DNA of 5,917 bases from Candidatus Zixiibacteriota bacterium. GTDB lineage: Bacteria; Zixibacteria; MSB-5A5; JAUVRN01. The position numbers and the translations under genes are program-made. Shown here one piece after another: positions 1 through 5,486 of the stretch; the first letter of the stretch is position 1; the number at the start of each line of letters is the position of its first letter. The notes under the pieces are model-generated. The model had not been told where the DNA came from. It searched no databases and saw only the letters and a program-made list of their open reading frames with translations. Where the stretch lies: NCBI GenBank assembly GCA_030597645.1, contig JAUVRN010000140.1:1-5917 (forward strand). The letters run 5' to 3'.

Positions 1-213
1 CAATTGATACTCCACGACGACCTGTAGCTTGCAGCTGGTTTGCGTGCGATGCTCATCTTGGTCCAGATGGATTTCAGTCGGAACGAGAAGCGTCAGTCAG
101 AATGGGTTCAACCCGTACGTTTATTTGTACTAAGTTAACCACATAGGAGTCCCCTGTGTCAAGCAAAATCACCCTGAGAAGCCCACAGGGAGCTTCTCAG
201 CTTGCGGCTGCAC
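1..213. other. Stretch with no convincing gene
   Basis: No frame here gives a recognisable protein. The + strand is open from base 3 to a TAG at 141-143 (46 codons), but that peptide has no family-like motif and its start lies outside the window, so it may or may not be the tail of a gene. The stretch is less GC-rich than the genes to the right. A perfect 9-bp hairpin (174-200) is the only clear structure. Confidence 0.5.
174..200. repeat. Perfect 9-bp hairpin with a loop complementary to nearby bases
   Basis: CTGAGAAGC (174-182) and GCTTCTCAG (192-200) are exact inverted copies around a 9-nt loop. The loop bases CACAGGG (184-190) are also exactly complementary to CCCTGTG at 152-158, so a pseudoknot or alternative fold is possible. 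The hairpin lies beyond the main csp terminator when read on the minus strand and has no immediate T tract on either strand. It may be a back-up terminator, a processing site or part of a small RNA; the sequence does not decide. Confidence 0.45.
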
Positions 214-239
214 AAAAAAACGGCCCCAAACGGGGCCGT
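214..239 (-). terminator. Rho-independent terminator of the cold-shock gene
   Basis: Read on the minus strand, the sequence has an 8-bp perfect GC-rich stem (ACGGCCCC / GGGGCCGT, 220-227 with 232-239) and a 4-nt loop, followed at once by seven T residues (A214-A220 on the + strand). It starts 29 bp past the csp stop codon, as expected for a single-gene transcript. This is a textbook intrinsic terminator. Confidence 0.93.
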
Positions 240-268
240 CGAGTTGATTCCAGCGGAAGAGGTCCGCG

Positions 269-469
269 CTAAACCTTTTGAACCTTGGCGGCCTGGAGTC
301 CCTTGGGACCCTGCTGTACCTCAAACTCCACGCGATCACCCTCGTCGAGCGACTTGAATCCTTCCCCCTGGATCTCGTTGTGGTGGACGAACACATCCTC
401 GCCCGAATCGCGCTTGATGAAGCCATAGCCCTTGTTGCTGTTGAACCACTTTACGGTTCCCTGTTCCAT
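269..469 (-). CDS. CspA-family cold-shock protein
   Basis: This 66-aa protein is a single cold-shock (OB-fold) domain of the usual length. It binds single-stranded RNA/DNA in the cytoplasm and in this family acts as an RNA chaperone that melts mRNA structure. The sequence begins MEQGTVKWFN, then shows the RNP1 motif KGYGFI (residues 13-18) and the RNP2 motif VFVHH (26-30). The acidic middle and the late QGPKGLQAAKV block are also typical. The ATG at 469 is chosen because AAGGA lies 8 nt upstream. An ATG three codons earlier (478) would abut that same sequence, and the longer TTG-initiated frame to 565 adds residues foreign to the family. It is monocistronic, divergent from the redox operon, and ends in its own terminator. 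Which csp paralogue it is (cold-induced or constitutive) cannot be told. Confidence 0.95.
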   Translation of the reverse strand: MEQGTVKWFNSNKGYGFIKRDSGEDVFVHHNEIQGEGFKSLDEGDRVEFEVQQGPKGLQAAKVQKV

Positions 470-750
470 CTGGTACATCCTTACACTGAGATTGTTGATG
501 ACACGTACTGGCCGGTTCTCGTCGGCTCGCCGTCCGGATCTCCGCGGTCCGATCGTATGTGACAAGCTAACCTAGTGACGTTCATTTAGGTACGCCGAAT
601 GGGTGAGCAGCAGAGGATCGGTGACGAAGATGCGAATCAAAGCCTATTCCACCAGTACAATTAACCTACCTTAACTATCGGCCAACAAACACCTTAGTCA
701 AGGCCAAATCTTCACCGGGGAGGGGGCCGGCAAAACAGCTCGGTTACGCC

Positions 751-779
751 TTGACATCTCTGCTCATGAAATGTTAGCT
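751..779 (+). promoter_or_regulatory. Candidate promoter upstream of the redox operon
   Basis: A perfect TTGACA -35 hexamer (751-756) is followed after 17 bp by TTAGCT (774-779), which matches only the first and last base of the -10 consensus. The predicted start near 786 falls on the first base of the terminator stem, which is awkward for expression of the downstream genes. The first operator-like site overlaps the -10 element, the arrangement expected for a repressor. A second, weaker -10 candidate (TAGAGT, 824-829) inside the other operator has no good -35. Confidence 0.35.
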
Positions 780-791
780 GAGCCTAACTCT
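774..791 (+). promoter_or_regulatory. Operator-like site 1 (partly DtxR/IdeR-like)
   Basis: TTAGCTGAGCCTAACTCT contains the dyad TTAG-N6-CTAA and a near-match to the left and centre of the DtxR/IdeR box (TTAGGTTAGGCTAACCTAA). By eye, 13 of the first 15 positions fit the degenerate box TWAGGTWAGSCTWACCTWA; the last four do not. It overlaps the candidate -10 element. An almost identical site lies inverted about five helical turns downstream. The regulator's identity is inference. Confidence 0.45.
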
Positions 792-818
792 GAAAGGCCA
801 CCCTTCCGGAGTTTTTTT
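786..818 (+). terminator. Rho-independent terminator between the two operator sites
   Basis: A 12-position stem (786-797 with 802-813) with one G-T wobble and one A-C mismatch closes a CCAC loop and is followed by a run of T (812-818). On the plus strand it is a good intrinsic terminator. No plus-strand gene lies upstream in the window, since csp runs the other way. It must therefore end a short non-coding transcript, block stray transcription into the operon, or act as a leader attenuator. Its 5' arm overlaps operator-like site 1. Confidence 0.75.
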
Positions 819-824
819 GCCCTT

Positions 825-842
825 AGAGTTAGGCTGGCCTAA
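825..842 (-). promoter_or_regulatory. Operator-like site 2 (inverted copy of site 1)
   Basis: Read on the minus strand this is TTAGGCCAGCCTAACTCT, identical to site 1 at 15 of 18 positions. It also contains a perfect two-arm dyad, TTAGGC-TG-GCCTAA (829-842 on the plus strand). The plus-strand form matches the DtxR consensus at about 14 of 19 positions, though the spacing of its own dyad (14 bp) is shorter than the classical 19-bp box. It lies 73 bp before the porin start codon. Confidence 0.45.
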
Positions 843-915
843 CTCCTGGCTCTTGCGGAGGCGTGGGTCAGTTGGGCCTGGCAGCTTTCCAATTCCTGGA
901 AGGAAAGGGATCTAT

Positions 916-2067
916 ATGAGATTGACGCGTTTTGTCCTGGCTGGATGCTTCTGTGCCGCATTGACAGGCGTGCAGGTGATGGATGTGGGAGCACAGCCTG
1001 GTCCTCGGGGTGGCATCTACAGCAAGCCGTACATCAGCGGTGACAACCCGGTCCGCATGGGAGGCTATGCGGACATCGAGTTCATCTACGACATTCCGGC
1101 CGACGCTTCCCAGAGCGGCGCCAACACGTTCGACCAGCATCGCTTGATTCCGTTCATGTTCGCCGAGATCACCGATGCCATGACGTTCTCGACCGAAATC
1201 GAGTACGAGCACGGCGGCGACGTGGAGAAGGACGGCGAGATCAAGGTCGAATACATGATTATCGACTACCGGTTCACGGATCCGTTCCAGTTCCGTGCCG
1301 GTATCGTGCTGTCGCCACTGGGCCGCTTCAACCTCGTGCACGATTCACCGGTGAACGATCTGACCGATCGGCCCCTGGTCAATCGCTTCATCATCCCGAC
1401 GACGCTGAGCGAAGCCGGTGCCGGCCTGTTCGGCGTCGCCTACCCGTCCGATATGGCCGTATTCAACTACGAAGTGTATGTTGTCAACGGTTTCGACGAA
1501 GGCATCATCGTCGACACGCTGGGCACGGTCCGCGTGCGCAGCGGCCGCGGCAGCGTCAAGCAGGACAACAACCAGAACAAGTCACTGGTGGCGCGTACTT
1601 CCTACAGTCCCCGGCTGGGTCTGGAAATCGGTCTGTCGGCACACCACGGCAAGTACGACGACGGGGGAACGGATAACCTGACCATCGTCGCCATCGATGC
1701 GGAGTTCCGGCGGGGACCCCTCGAGCTGCAGCTCGAACTGGCGCAGGTCGCCACGGAGCGCAGCCACCTCGGCCTGTCACGCCAGACCCAGTTCGGGTAT
1801 TACCTGCAGGGCAACTGGCACTTTCTTCAGGACAAGCTTCTGGCCGGCTCGACCTTCACCGGCGTTATCCGGTGGGACTGGGTCGACTTCGGCAAAAAGG
1901 GCGATCCCGATGACAAGCTCGCCCGGCTGACCCTGGGCGTGAACTTTCGCCCGGTGGAGCGAGCCGCCTTCAAACTCGACCTGCAGACCAACTGGAGGGA
2001 ATCTCCCGGAGCGCCCAACGCGCGGCAGGACCATCGCGTTCTCGCCTCGGTGGCGACCTATTTTTAG
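916..2067 (+). CDS. Outer-membrane porin-like beta-barrel protein
   Basis: The 383-aa product has a signal peptide (residues 1-26; cleavage predicted after V-G-A26), then alternating hydrophobic/polar stretches rich in aromatic residues, and it ends in TYF. A C-terminal phenylalanine is the usual sorting signal for the BAM machinery, so it should sit in the outer membrane as a beta-barrel channel. Segments such as FDQHRLIPFMFAEI (72-85), EYEHGG (96-101) and LSPLGRFNLVHDSP (132-145) recall porin-like proteins distantly related to phosphate-selective porins. The substrate cannot be read from sequence. The start is the ATG at 916, with GGGA 5 nt and AGGA 11 nt upstream; the frame is open back to a TTG at 817, but that extension lacks a signal sequence. 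It is the first gene of the operon, 2 nt before the FMN-binding gene, so it may admit the substrate of the periplasmic redox system. Confidence 0.82.
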   Translation: MRLTRFVLAGCFCAALTGVQVMDVGAQPGPRGGIYSKPYISGDNPVRMGGYADIEFIYDIPADASQSGANTFDQHRLIPFMFAEITDAMTFSTEIEYEHGGDVEKDGEIKVEYMIIDYRFTDPFQFRAGIVLSPLGRFNLVHDSPVNDLTDRPLVNRFIIPTTLSEAGAGLFGVAYPSDMAVFNYEVYVVNGFDEGIIVDTLGTVRVRSGRGSVKQDNNQNKSLVARTSYSPRLGLEIGLSAHHGKYDDGGTDNLTIVAIDAEFRRGPLELQLELAQVATERSHLGLSRQTQFGYYLQGNWHFLQDKLLAGSTFTGVIRWDWVDFGKKGDPDDKLARLTLGVNFRPVERAAFKLDLQTNWRESPGAPNARQDHRVLASVATYF

Positions 2068-2069
2068 CC

Positions 2070-2657
2070 ATGCGCACGCTACTGATTGCCCTGATTCTGG
2101 GTCTGGCTGCCGGCGGTGTCCGGGCGCAGACGGAAGACCCGGGTCCGGAGAGTAACCGGCGGGACGAGCGCTACTATACCGAGGATCAGGCTCGCGAGCG
2201 GGTGTACGGCACCGGGGCGATGTGGCACGACACCATGCTGATCATCGACTCCATCATGGACGCCGAACTCCACCATGCCACGGGTCTGCACGAAGCGGCG
2301 GATACGGTTCTCCTGCAGTACGGCGTCGATCAGGGGGGGCGACTTATCGGCGCGTATCGAATCGCCAGCGAAGTGGGCAAGTTTCATCCGTTCGAGTTTC
2401 TCGTGGGACTCGATTCGACACTGCGGGTCGCAGACATCGTCGTTCTCAACTACCGTGAATCGCGTGGCGGGGACGTGCGACGGGCGCGATTCACCCGGCA
2501 GTTCCGGGGCAAGTCCGTGGAGTCGCCGGTGCGACTCAACCGCGACATTCTGGGCATTTCGGGAGCGACCCTCTCGTCTATCGCCGTCAACCGGGGTGTC
2601 AAGAAAACGCTCTGGTGGGCCAATCGCGTCTGGCCGCAGCGGGGGGCACGACGATGA
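2070..2657 (+). CDS. Secreted FMN-binding domain protein with covalent flavinylation site
   Basis: The 195-aa product has a signal peptide (1-19, cleavage after V-R-A19) and a C-terminal FMN-binding domain (about 85-180) of the NqrC/RnfG type. Landmarks are the YRESRGG block (128-134) and ISGATLSS (163-170). In this family the threonine of SGAT, here T167, is joined through a phosphoester bond to FMN by ApbE, which is encoded two genes downstream. The protein should work in the periplasm as a one- or two-electron carrier. The aspartate that normally stands three residues before the Ser of the motif is replaced by leucine (L161); an aspartate occurs two residues further up (D159). There is no transmembrane helix after the signal peptide and no other domain; residues 20-84 are unassigned. 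The start follows the porin stop by 2 nt without a clear Shine-Dalgarno, suggesting translational coupling. Its stop overlaps the next start (ATGA). Confidence 0.88.
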   Translation: MRTLLIALILGLAAGGVRAQTEDPGPESNRRDERYYTEDQARERVYGTGAMWHDTMLIIDSIMDAELHHATGLHEAADTVLLQYGVDQGGRLIGAYRIASEVGKFHPFEFLVGLDSTLRVADIVVLNYRESRGGDVRRARFTRQFRGKSVESPVRLNRDILGISGATLSSIAVNRGVKKTLWWANRVWPQRGARR

Positions 2658-3211
2658 CCAGCTACATGGGCCCGCGCCGATCCCTGGCGGGGCTCCGCAC
2701 ATCCGACCGGATCCTGATCACCCTGTTCTCGTTCGCCATCGCCGTGGCCATGCTCGTGGGTGTGCTCAACTACTATGAGCGCACGCATCTGACGGCGCAG
2801 GGCACCGAGGAGTGGTACCGCGGGAACGAACAGGATCGCAGCCCTGAGTCACTCCAGTTTCCCAAGACCACACTCGAACTGCTGGAGGTCACGCATCCAC
2901 ACCTGTTCTTCCAGAGCATCATGTTCTTCATCCTGTGCCACATGTTCAGCATGACACAGGTGTCCGATCGGTCGAAGATCGTGGTGTACTTCACAGCTTT
3001 TGGCGCCGTGTTCACGGAGGCCGGCCTGCCGTGGCTGATCCGATACGCGTCGGGCCTGTTTGCTCCGCTCCTGATCGCCAGTACGACCGTCATGAGCCTT
3101 ATGATCCTGGTGCTCCTAATCGTGCCCCTGTACGAGATGTGGTGGGCGGCCACACCGCCGTCTCAGCCTCCACTGCCGTTGCGAGAACGGTCGGTTCGTT
3201 CGCTGCCGTGA
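2654..3211 (+). CDS. Four-helix inner-membrane protein of the flavinylation operon
   Basis: The 185-aa protein has four predicted membrane helices, roughly residues 19-40, 84-101, 109-130 and 137-160. Positive residues at the N terminus, in the DRSK loop and at the C-terminal tail put both ends in the cytoplasm. The first loop (41-83) would face the periplasm and carries EWYRGNE (53-59) and FPK (69-71). Histidines H81 and H83 sit at the periplasmic edge of helix 2, and H96 near its cytoplasmic end. With PWLIRY (126-131) and PLYEMWW (158-164) this resembles a conserved family of unknown function that I recall next to redox genes. I cannot name it with certainty. It may bind heme b or quinone and feed electrons to the periplasmic flavoprotein; that is inference. 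The ATG at 2654 is chosen for its overlap with the previous stop and the G-run (2641-2646) 7 nt upstream. The 3' end overlaps apbE by 4 nt. Confidence 0.8.
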   Translation: MTSYMGPRRSLAGLRTSDRILITLFSFAIAVAMLVGVLNYYERTHLTAQGTEEWYRGNEQDRSPESLQFPKTTLELLEVTHPHLFFQSIMFFILCHMFSMTQVSDRSKIVVYFTAFGAVFTEAGLPWLIRYASGLFAPLLIASTTVMSLMILVLLIVPLYEMWWAATPPSQPPLPLRERSVRSLP

Positions 3212-4206
3212 TACGCACATCCGTTCGACTGATCGCAGCAGCGGCGCTGGGTGGTCTGGTCCACACCGGGGTATCCTCCGCAGACGACTCCTGTGAGCGG
3301 GTAGAGTACGTCATGGGAACCATGCTTCGCGTGACCGTCACGGCGACGTCCCGGGCCGATGCCTGCACGGCGGTGGACTCCGCCTTTGCGGTGGTTCACA
3401 GACTGGACTCGCTGCTGAGCAACTACCGGCCCGACTCCGATATTTCCAGGCTTGCACAAAGGGCACCCGAGCCGGTGACCGTGGCACCGATCGTGTTCGA
3501 CTTCATCCAGGAGACCCTGACATGGGCCCACGCGTCCGGGGGGGTACTCAACCCCGCGATCGGACCGGTCGTCGAGCTGTGGGGTTTCTACGGGGAAGCG
3601 CCGTCACGACCCGAGCCTGCGGCCCTGAAAGAGCGAGCGGCGCTGTGCGACCTGGCCGGCATCGAGTTGGACTCTGCAACCGCGCAGGTGCGCTTGCGCC
3701 AGGGCATGCAGTTCGATCCGGGAGCCACGGGTAAGGGCTTTGCCCTGCGAGCCGCCGATTGGTCGGTCGCACGGATTACAGGCACCAGGACCATTCTCTT
3801 CGACTTCGGGGGGCAGATCTACTATCGCGGCGACTCCGTCGCGGACCACGCCGTGCTGCACCCCCGCGGGGACTCCGCACTGGCGTCGGTAGTCCGATTT
3901 GCGCACGGATCCCTGGCCACCTCGGGGGACTATGAGCGATACTTCGAACAGGATGGTATTCGCTATGCGCACATACTCGATCCGCGCACGGCACAGCCGG
4001 TGCAGGGAAGGGCGGCCGTGACGGTGTTCGCCCGCGATCCCTTCGTGGCCGATGCGCTCTCTACGGCCCTGTTCGTGCTCGGCCCGGAGGAAGGGGCCGC
4101 CCTGCTGGACCGATATCCGGGCAGCAGCGCCCTGTTTGCGGAATGGGCTGGAGACTCGATACGATTCGTGACCGCGGGTCGCTGGGACACGCTGGAGACC
4201 CGGTGA
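3208..4206 (+). CDS. apbE: ApbE-family FAD:protein FMN transferase, periplasmic
   Basis: This 332-aa enzyme takes FMN from FAD, in a Mg2+-dependent reaction, and attaches it to a Thr/Ser of a target protein. Here the target is very probably the SGAT protein encoded at 2070-2657. Family blocks appear in order: VMGTMLRVTV (35-44), SNYRPDSDISRL (71-82), GPVVELWGF (119-127), DPGATGKG (170-177), LFDFGGQI (197-204), ATSGDYERYF (237-246), HILDPRT (255-261) and ADALSTA (281-287), whose Asp and Thr are metal ligands in the family. The usual GG before the KG motif is GA here, and the Gly after DPRT is Ala, both mild changes. Residues 1-25 form a signal peptide ending S-S-A25, without a lipobox, so the enzyme should be soluble in the periplasm. 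The GTG start at 3208 overlaps the previous stop (GTGA) and begins the signal peptide. No strong Shine-Dalgarno is seen, so translational coupling is likely. Confidence 0.95.
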   Translation: MIRTSVRLIAAAALGGLVHTGVSSADDSCERVEYVMGTMLRVTVTATSRADACTAVDSAFAVVHRLDSLLSNYRPDSDISRLAQRAPEPVTVAPIVFDFIQETLTWAHASGGVLNPAIGPVVELWGFYGEAPSRPEPAALKERAALCDLAGIELDSATAQVRLRQGMQFDPGATGKGFALRAADWSVARITGTRTILFDFGGQIYYRGDSVADHAVLHPRGDSALASVVRFAHGSLATSGDYERYFEQDGIRYAHILDPRTAQPVQGRAAVTVFARDPFVADALSTALFVLGPEEGAALLDRYPGSSALFAEWAGDSIRFVTAGRWDTLETR

Positions 4207-4207
4207 C

Positions 4208-5374
4208 ATGAGCACGGCACGCCCCCTGGGTGTGTACGTACACGTTCCGTTCTGTCGCATTCACTGTCCATACTGCGACTTTTACACATACCCCTCCGGG
4301 CGCGGCCGCGACGCGGACTTCGTGAGCGCCCTACTCTGTGAAATCGAGCTTTCCCGGCATCGACTGGACGTGGCCGGGCACGAAGTGAATACCATCTACT
4401 TCGGGGGCGGGACACCTTCGCTGCTCTCCGATGCTCAGATTGGAGATGTTCTCACCGCTGCTCGCCGCATGTTCTCACAGTCAGGCTCGGCGGAGATTAC
4501 GCTCGAGATGAACCCGGAGGACGTAACTTCAGACCGGCTGGACGACCTCACTGCCCGGGGCGTCAATCGTATATCGTTGGGCGTCCAGTCCTTGCGGCAG
4601 AGTGTGCTGAACGATCTCGGACGCATCCACACGGTCGCTCAGGCGAGGACCTCGCTGGAAACGATATCCGGCTATCGTAACTGGAACGCAGACTTGATGT
4701 TCGGCTGGGCCGGGCAGACGGTCGCCGATTTCGAGCGTGAGTTGGACGAACTTTTGGCTTATGAACCCAGCCACGTCTCACTGTATGAGCTCACTATTGA
4801 GCCACGTACACGCTTCGGCGTACTGGCGGCGCAGGGCAGGCTGGAGGCGGTCGATGCGGACCGGCAGGCGGAGCTCTATCTGGCGGCTGTCGAGATATTG
4901 GAAGCCAATGGCTTACGGCAGTATGAGGTATCCAACTTCGCCCGCGAGGGCCATCGCTCGCGGCACAATCTCGCCTGCTGGCGACGCCAACCGTATATCG
5001 GGTTGGGCCCCTCCGCCTGTTCGCAATTGTGGTCGCGCCGCACTGAAAACACGCGCTCGCTGATCACGTACCTCAACCGTCTGGCTGGCCGTGACATTCC
5101 TGTGACATTCGTAGAAGTGCTGACACCCGCAATGGAACATGTAGAGCGAATCTGGCTCGGCCTGCGTACGTGCGACGGAGGGTCGCGAGACCTATTCGGG
5201 AAACGTTCGCAAAACGTTCTCGATGAACTCGTGGACGAGAACCTGGCAATCAACCGACCCGATCACTCGTATGTGTTGAACGCGAATGGTATGGCCATGG
5301 CCGACGACATTGTGGGGCGCATCTTACTGACCGAAACGAAGACAAAACCGATTCCGCGACACTTGAGCTATTGA
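4208..5374 (+). CDS. hemW: HemW-type radical-SAM heme chaperone (HemN-like)
   Basis: The 388-aa cytoplasmic protein has the radical-SAM cluster motif C16-X3-C20-X2-C23 followed by D24-F25. The Phe where HemN has a fourth Cys marks HemW rather than coproporphyrinogen dehydrogenase. Other landmarks are FGGGTPS (65-71), EMNPEDV (100-106), GVNRISLGVQS (118-128), YEVSNFA (239-245) and HNLACW (253-258). HemW binds heme and is thought to deliver it to membrane heme proteins of respiration. Two usually conserved positions differ: the Tyr of the HNxxYW heme motif is Cys257, and the His of the GxxAHS segment is Cys271. The ATG lies 1 nt after the apbE stop with GGAG 10 nt upstream, so the gene is part of the operon; heme loading of the four-helix protein would explain this. 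Such genes are often annotated hemN or 'oxygen-independent coproporphyrinogen III oxidase'; the sequence argues against that activity. Confidence 0.9.
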   Translation: MSTARPLGVYVHVPFCRIHCPYCDFYTYPSGRGRDADFVSALLCEIELSRHRLDVAGHEVNTIYFGGGTPSLLSDAQIGDVLTAARRMFSQSGSAEITLEMNPEDVTSDRLDDLTARGVNRISLGVQSLRQSVLNDLGRIHTVAQARTSLETISGYRNWNADLMFGWAGQTVADFERELDELLAYEPSHVSLYELTIEPRTRFGVLAAQGRLEAVDADRQAELYLAAVEILEANGLRQYEVSNFAREGHRSRHNLACWRRQPYIGLGPSACSQLWSRRTENTRSLITYLNRLAGRDIPVTFVEVLTPAMEHVERIWLGLRTCDGGSRDLFGKRSQNVLDELVDENLAINRPDHSYVLNANGMAMADDIVGRILLTETKTKPIPRHLSY

Positions 5375-5391
5375 CAAAAAACGAGTTGTCA
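5372..5391. repeat. Short inverted repeat over the hemW stop codon
   Basis: TGACAA (5372-5377) and TTGTCA (5386-5391) are inverted copies with an 8-nt spacer, beginning on the hemW stop codon itself. TTGACA at 5371-5376 could also serve as a -35 hexamer for GATATT at 5394-5399 (17-bp spacing), which would give a plus-strand promoter. There is no T tract in the right place for a terminator. It may be an operator or chance. Confidence 0.3.
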
Positions 5392-5433
5392 CGGATATTG
5401 TATCTGCGCTCAGGATTGCCGGCCTGATTACAT

Positions 5434-5466
5434 CTCGACACCGCTCACCCGCACCGGGTTGTCGAG
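5434..5466. repeat. Hairpin with 7-bp outer and 4-bp inner stem
   Basis: CTCGACA (5434-5440) pairs with TGTCGAG (5460-5466). Inside, ACCC (5447-5450) pairs with GGGT (5456-5459), stacking directly on the outer stem on the 3' side and leaving a 6-nt bulge on the 5' side. It lies 60 bp past hemW and could protect or end the operon mRNA, but no U tract follows it. Confidence 0.4.
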
Positions 5467-5486
5467 CCAAGCTCCGTCACCAATGC

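Larger units (their letters stand above)
470..915. other. Divergent intergenic regulatory region
   Basis: This 446-bp region separates the minus-strand csp gene from the plus-strand redox operon. No protein-coding frame in it looks real. The left part should hold the csp promoter and leader, but I cannot place that promoter with confidence. Short TAACCTA-type motifs occur at 568-574 and 662-668. The right part (751-842) holds a promoter-like TTGACA, two related operator-like sites and a plus-strand terminator. The last 70 bases are the ribosome-binding region of the porin gene. Confidence 0.7.

Noticed and set aside
3..143. Open plus-strand frame at the left edge
   Set aside because: 46 codons, no start in the window, composition unlike the other genes and no recognisable motif; it could be a gene tail but cannot be supported.
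278..562. Plus-strand 94-aa frame antisense to csp
   Set aside because: It is a shadow of the conserved csp gene, with no motif and no ribosome-binding site.
470..565. N-terminal extension of the cold-shock protein to a TTG at 565
   Set aside because: The added residues are unlike the family; the ATG at 469 gives the normal 66-aa domain and has AAGGA 8 nt upstream.
673..701. csp promoter with TTGACT (minus strand, 701-696)
   Set aside because: No acceptable -10 hexamer occurs 16-18 bp downstream on the minus strand.
781..835. Classical attenuator with the 11-bp inverted repeat (781-791 / 825-835) as antiterminator
   Set aside because: The 3' arm lies beyond the T tract, so it is not yet transcribed when termination is decided; paired DNA operators explain the repeat better.
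817..915. N-terminal extension of the porin starting at TTG 817
   Set aside because: It begins in the T tract of the terminator and puts 33 residues before a clear signal peptide; the ATG at 916 has Shine-Dalgarno-like bases.
939..948. Lipobox-like LAGC in the porin N terminus
   Set aside because: The Cys is at residue 11, too early for a lipoprotein signal, and a better signal peptidase I site follows at residue 26; the C-terminal Phe marks a barrel.
2615..2653. Membrane protein starting 13 codons earlier at 2615
   Set aside because: The ATG at 2654 overlaps the upstream stop as ATGA and has a G-rich Shine-Dalgarno; the extension overlaps the FMN-binding gene by over 40 bp.
2079..2702. Minus-strand 207-aa frame over the FMN-binding gene, and a similar 218-aa frame at 3604-4260 over apbE
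   Set aside because: Both are long only because of GC-rich codon use on the other strand; the plus-strand genes carry family motifs and these do not.
2935..3207. Longer ApbE frame beginning at 2935
   Set aside because: It lies wholly inside the membrane-protein gene in another frame; the GTG at 3208 begins a signal peptide and overlaps the previous stop.
4208..5374. HemN (oxygen-independent coproporphyrinogen III dehydrogenase)
   Set aside because: Phe25 replaces the fourth cysteine of the HemN motif and an HNxxYW-like segment is present, both HemW traits.
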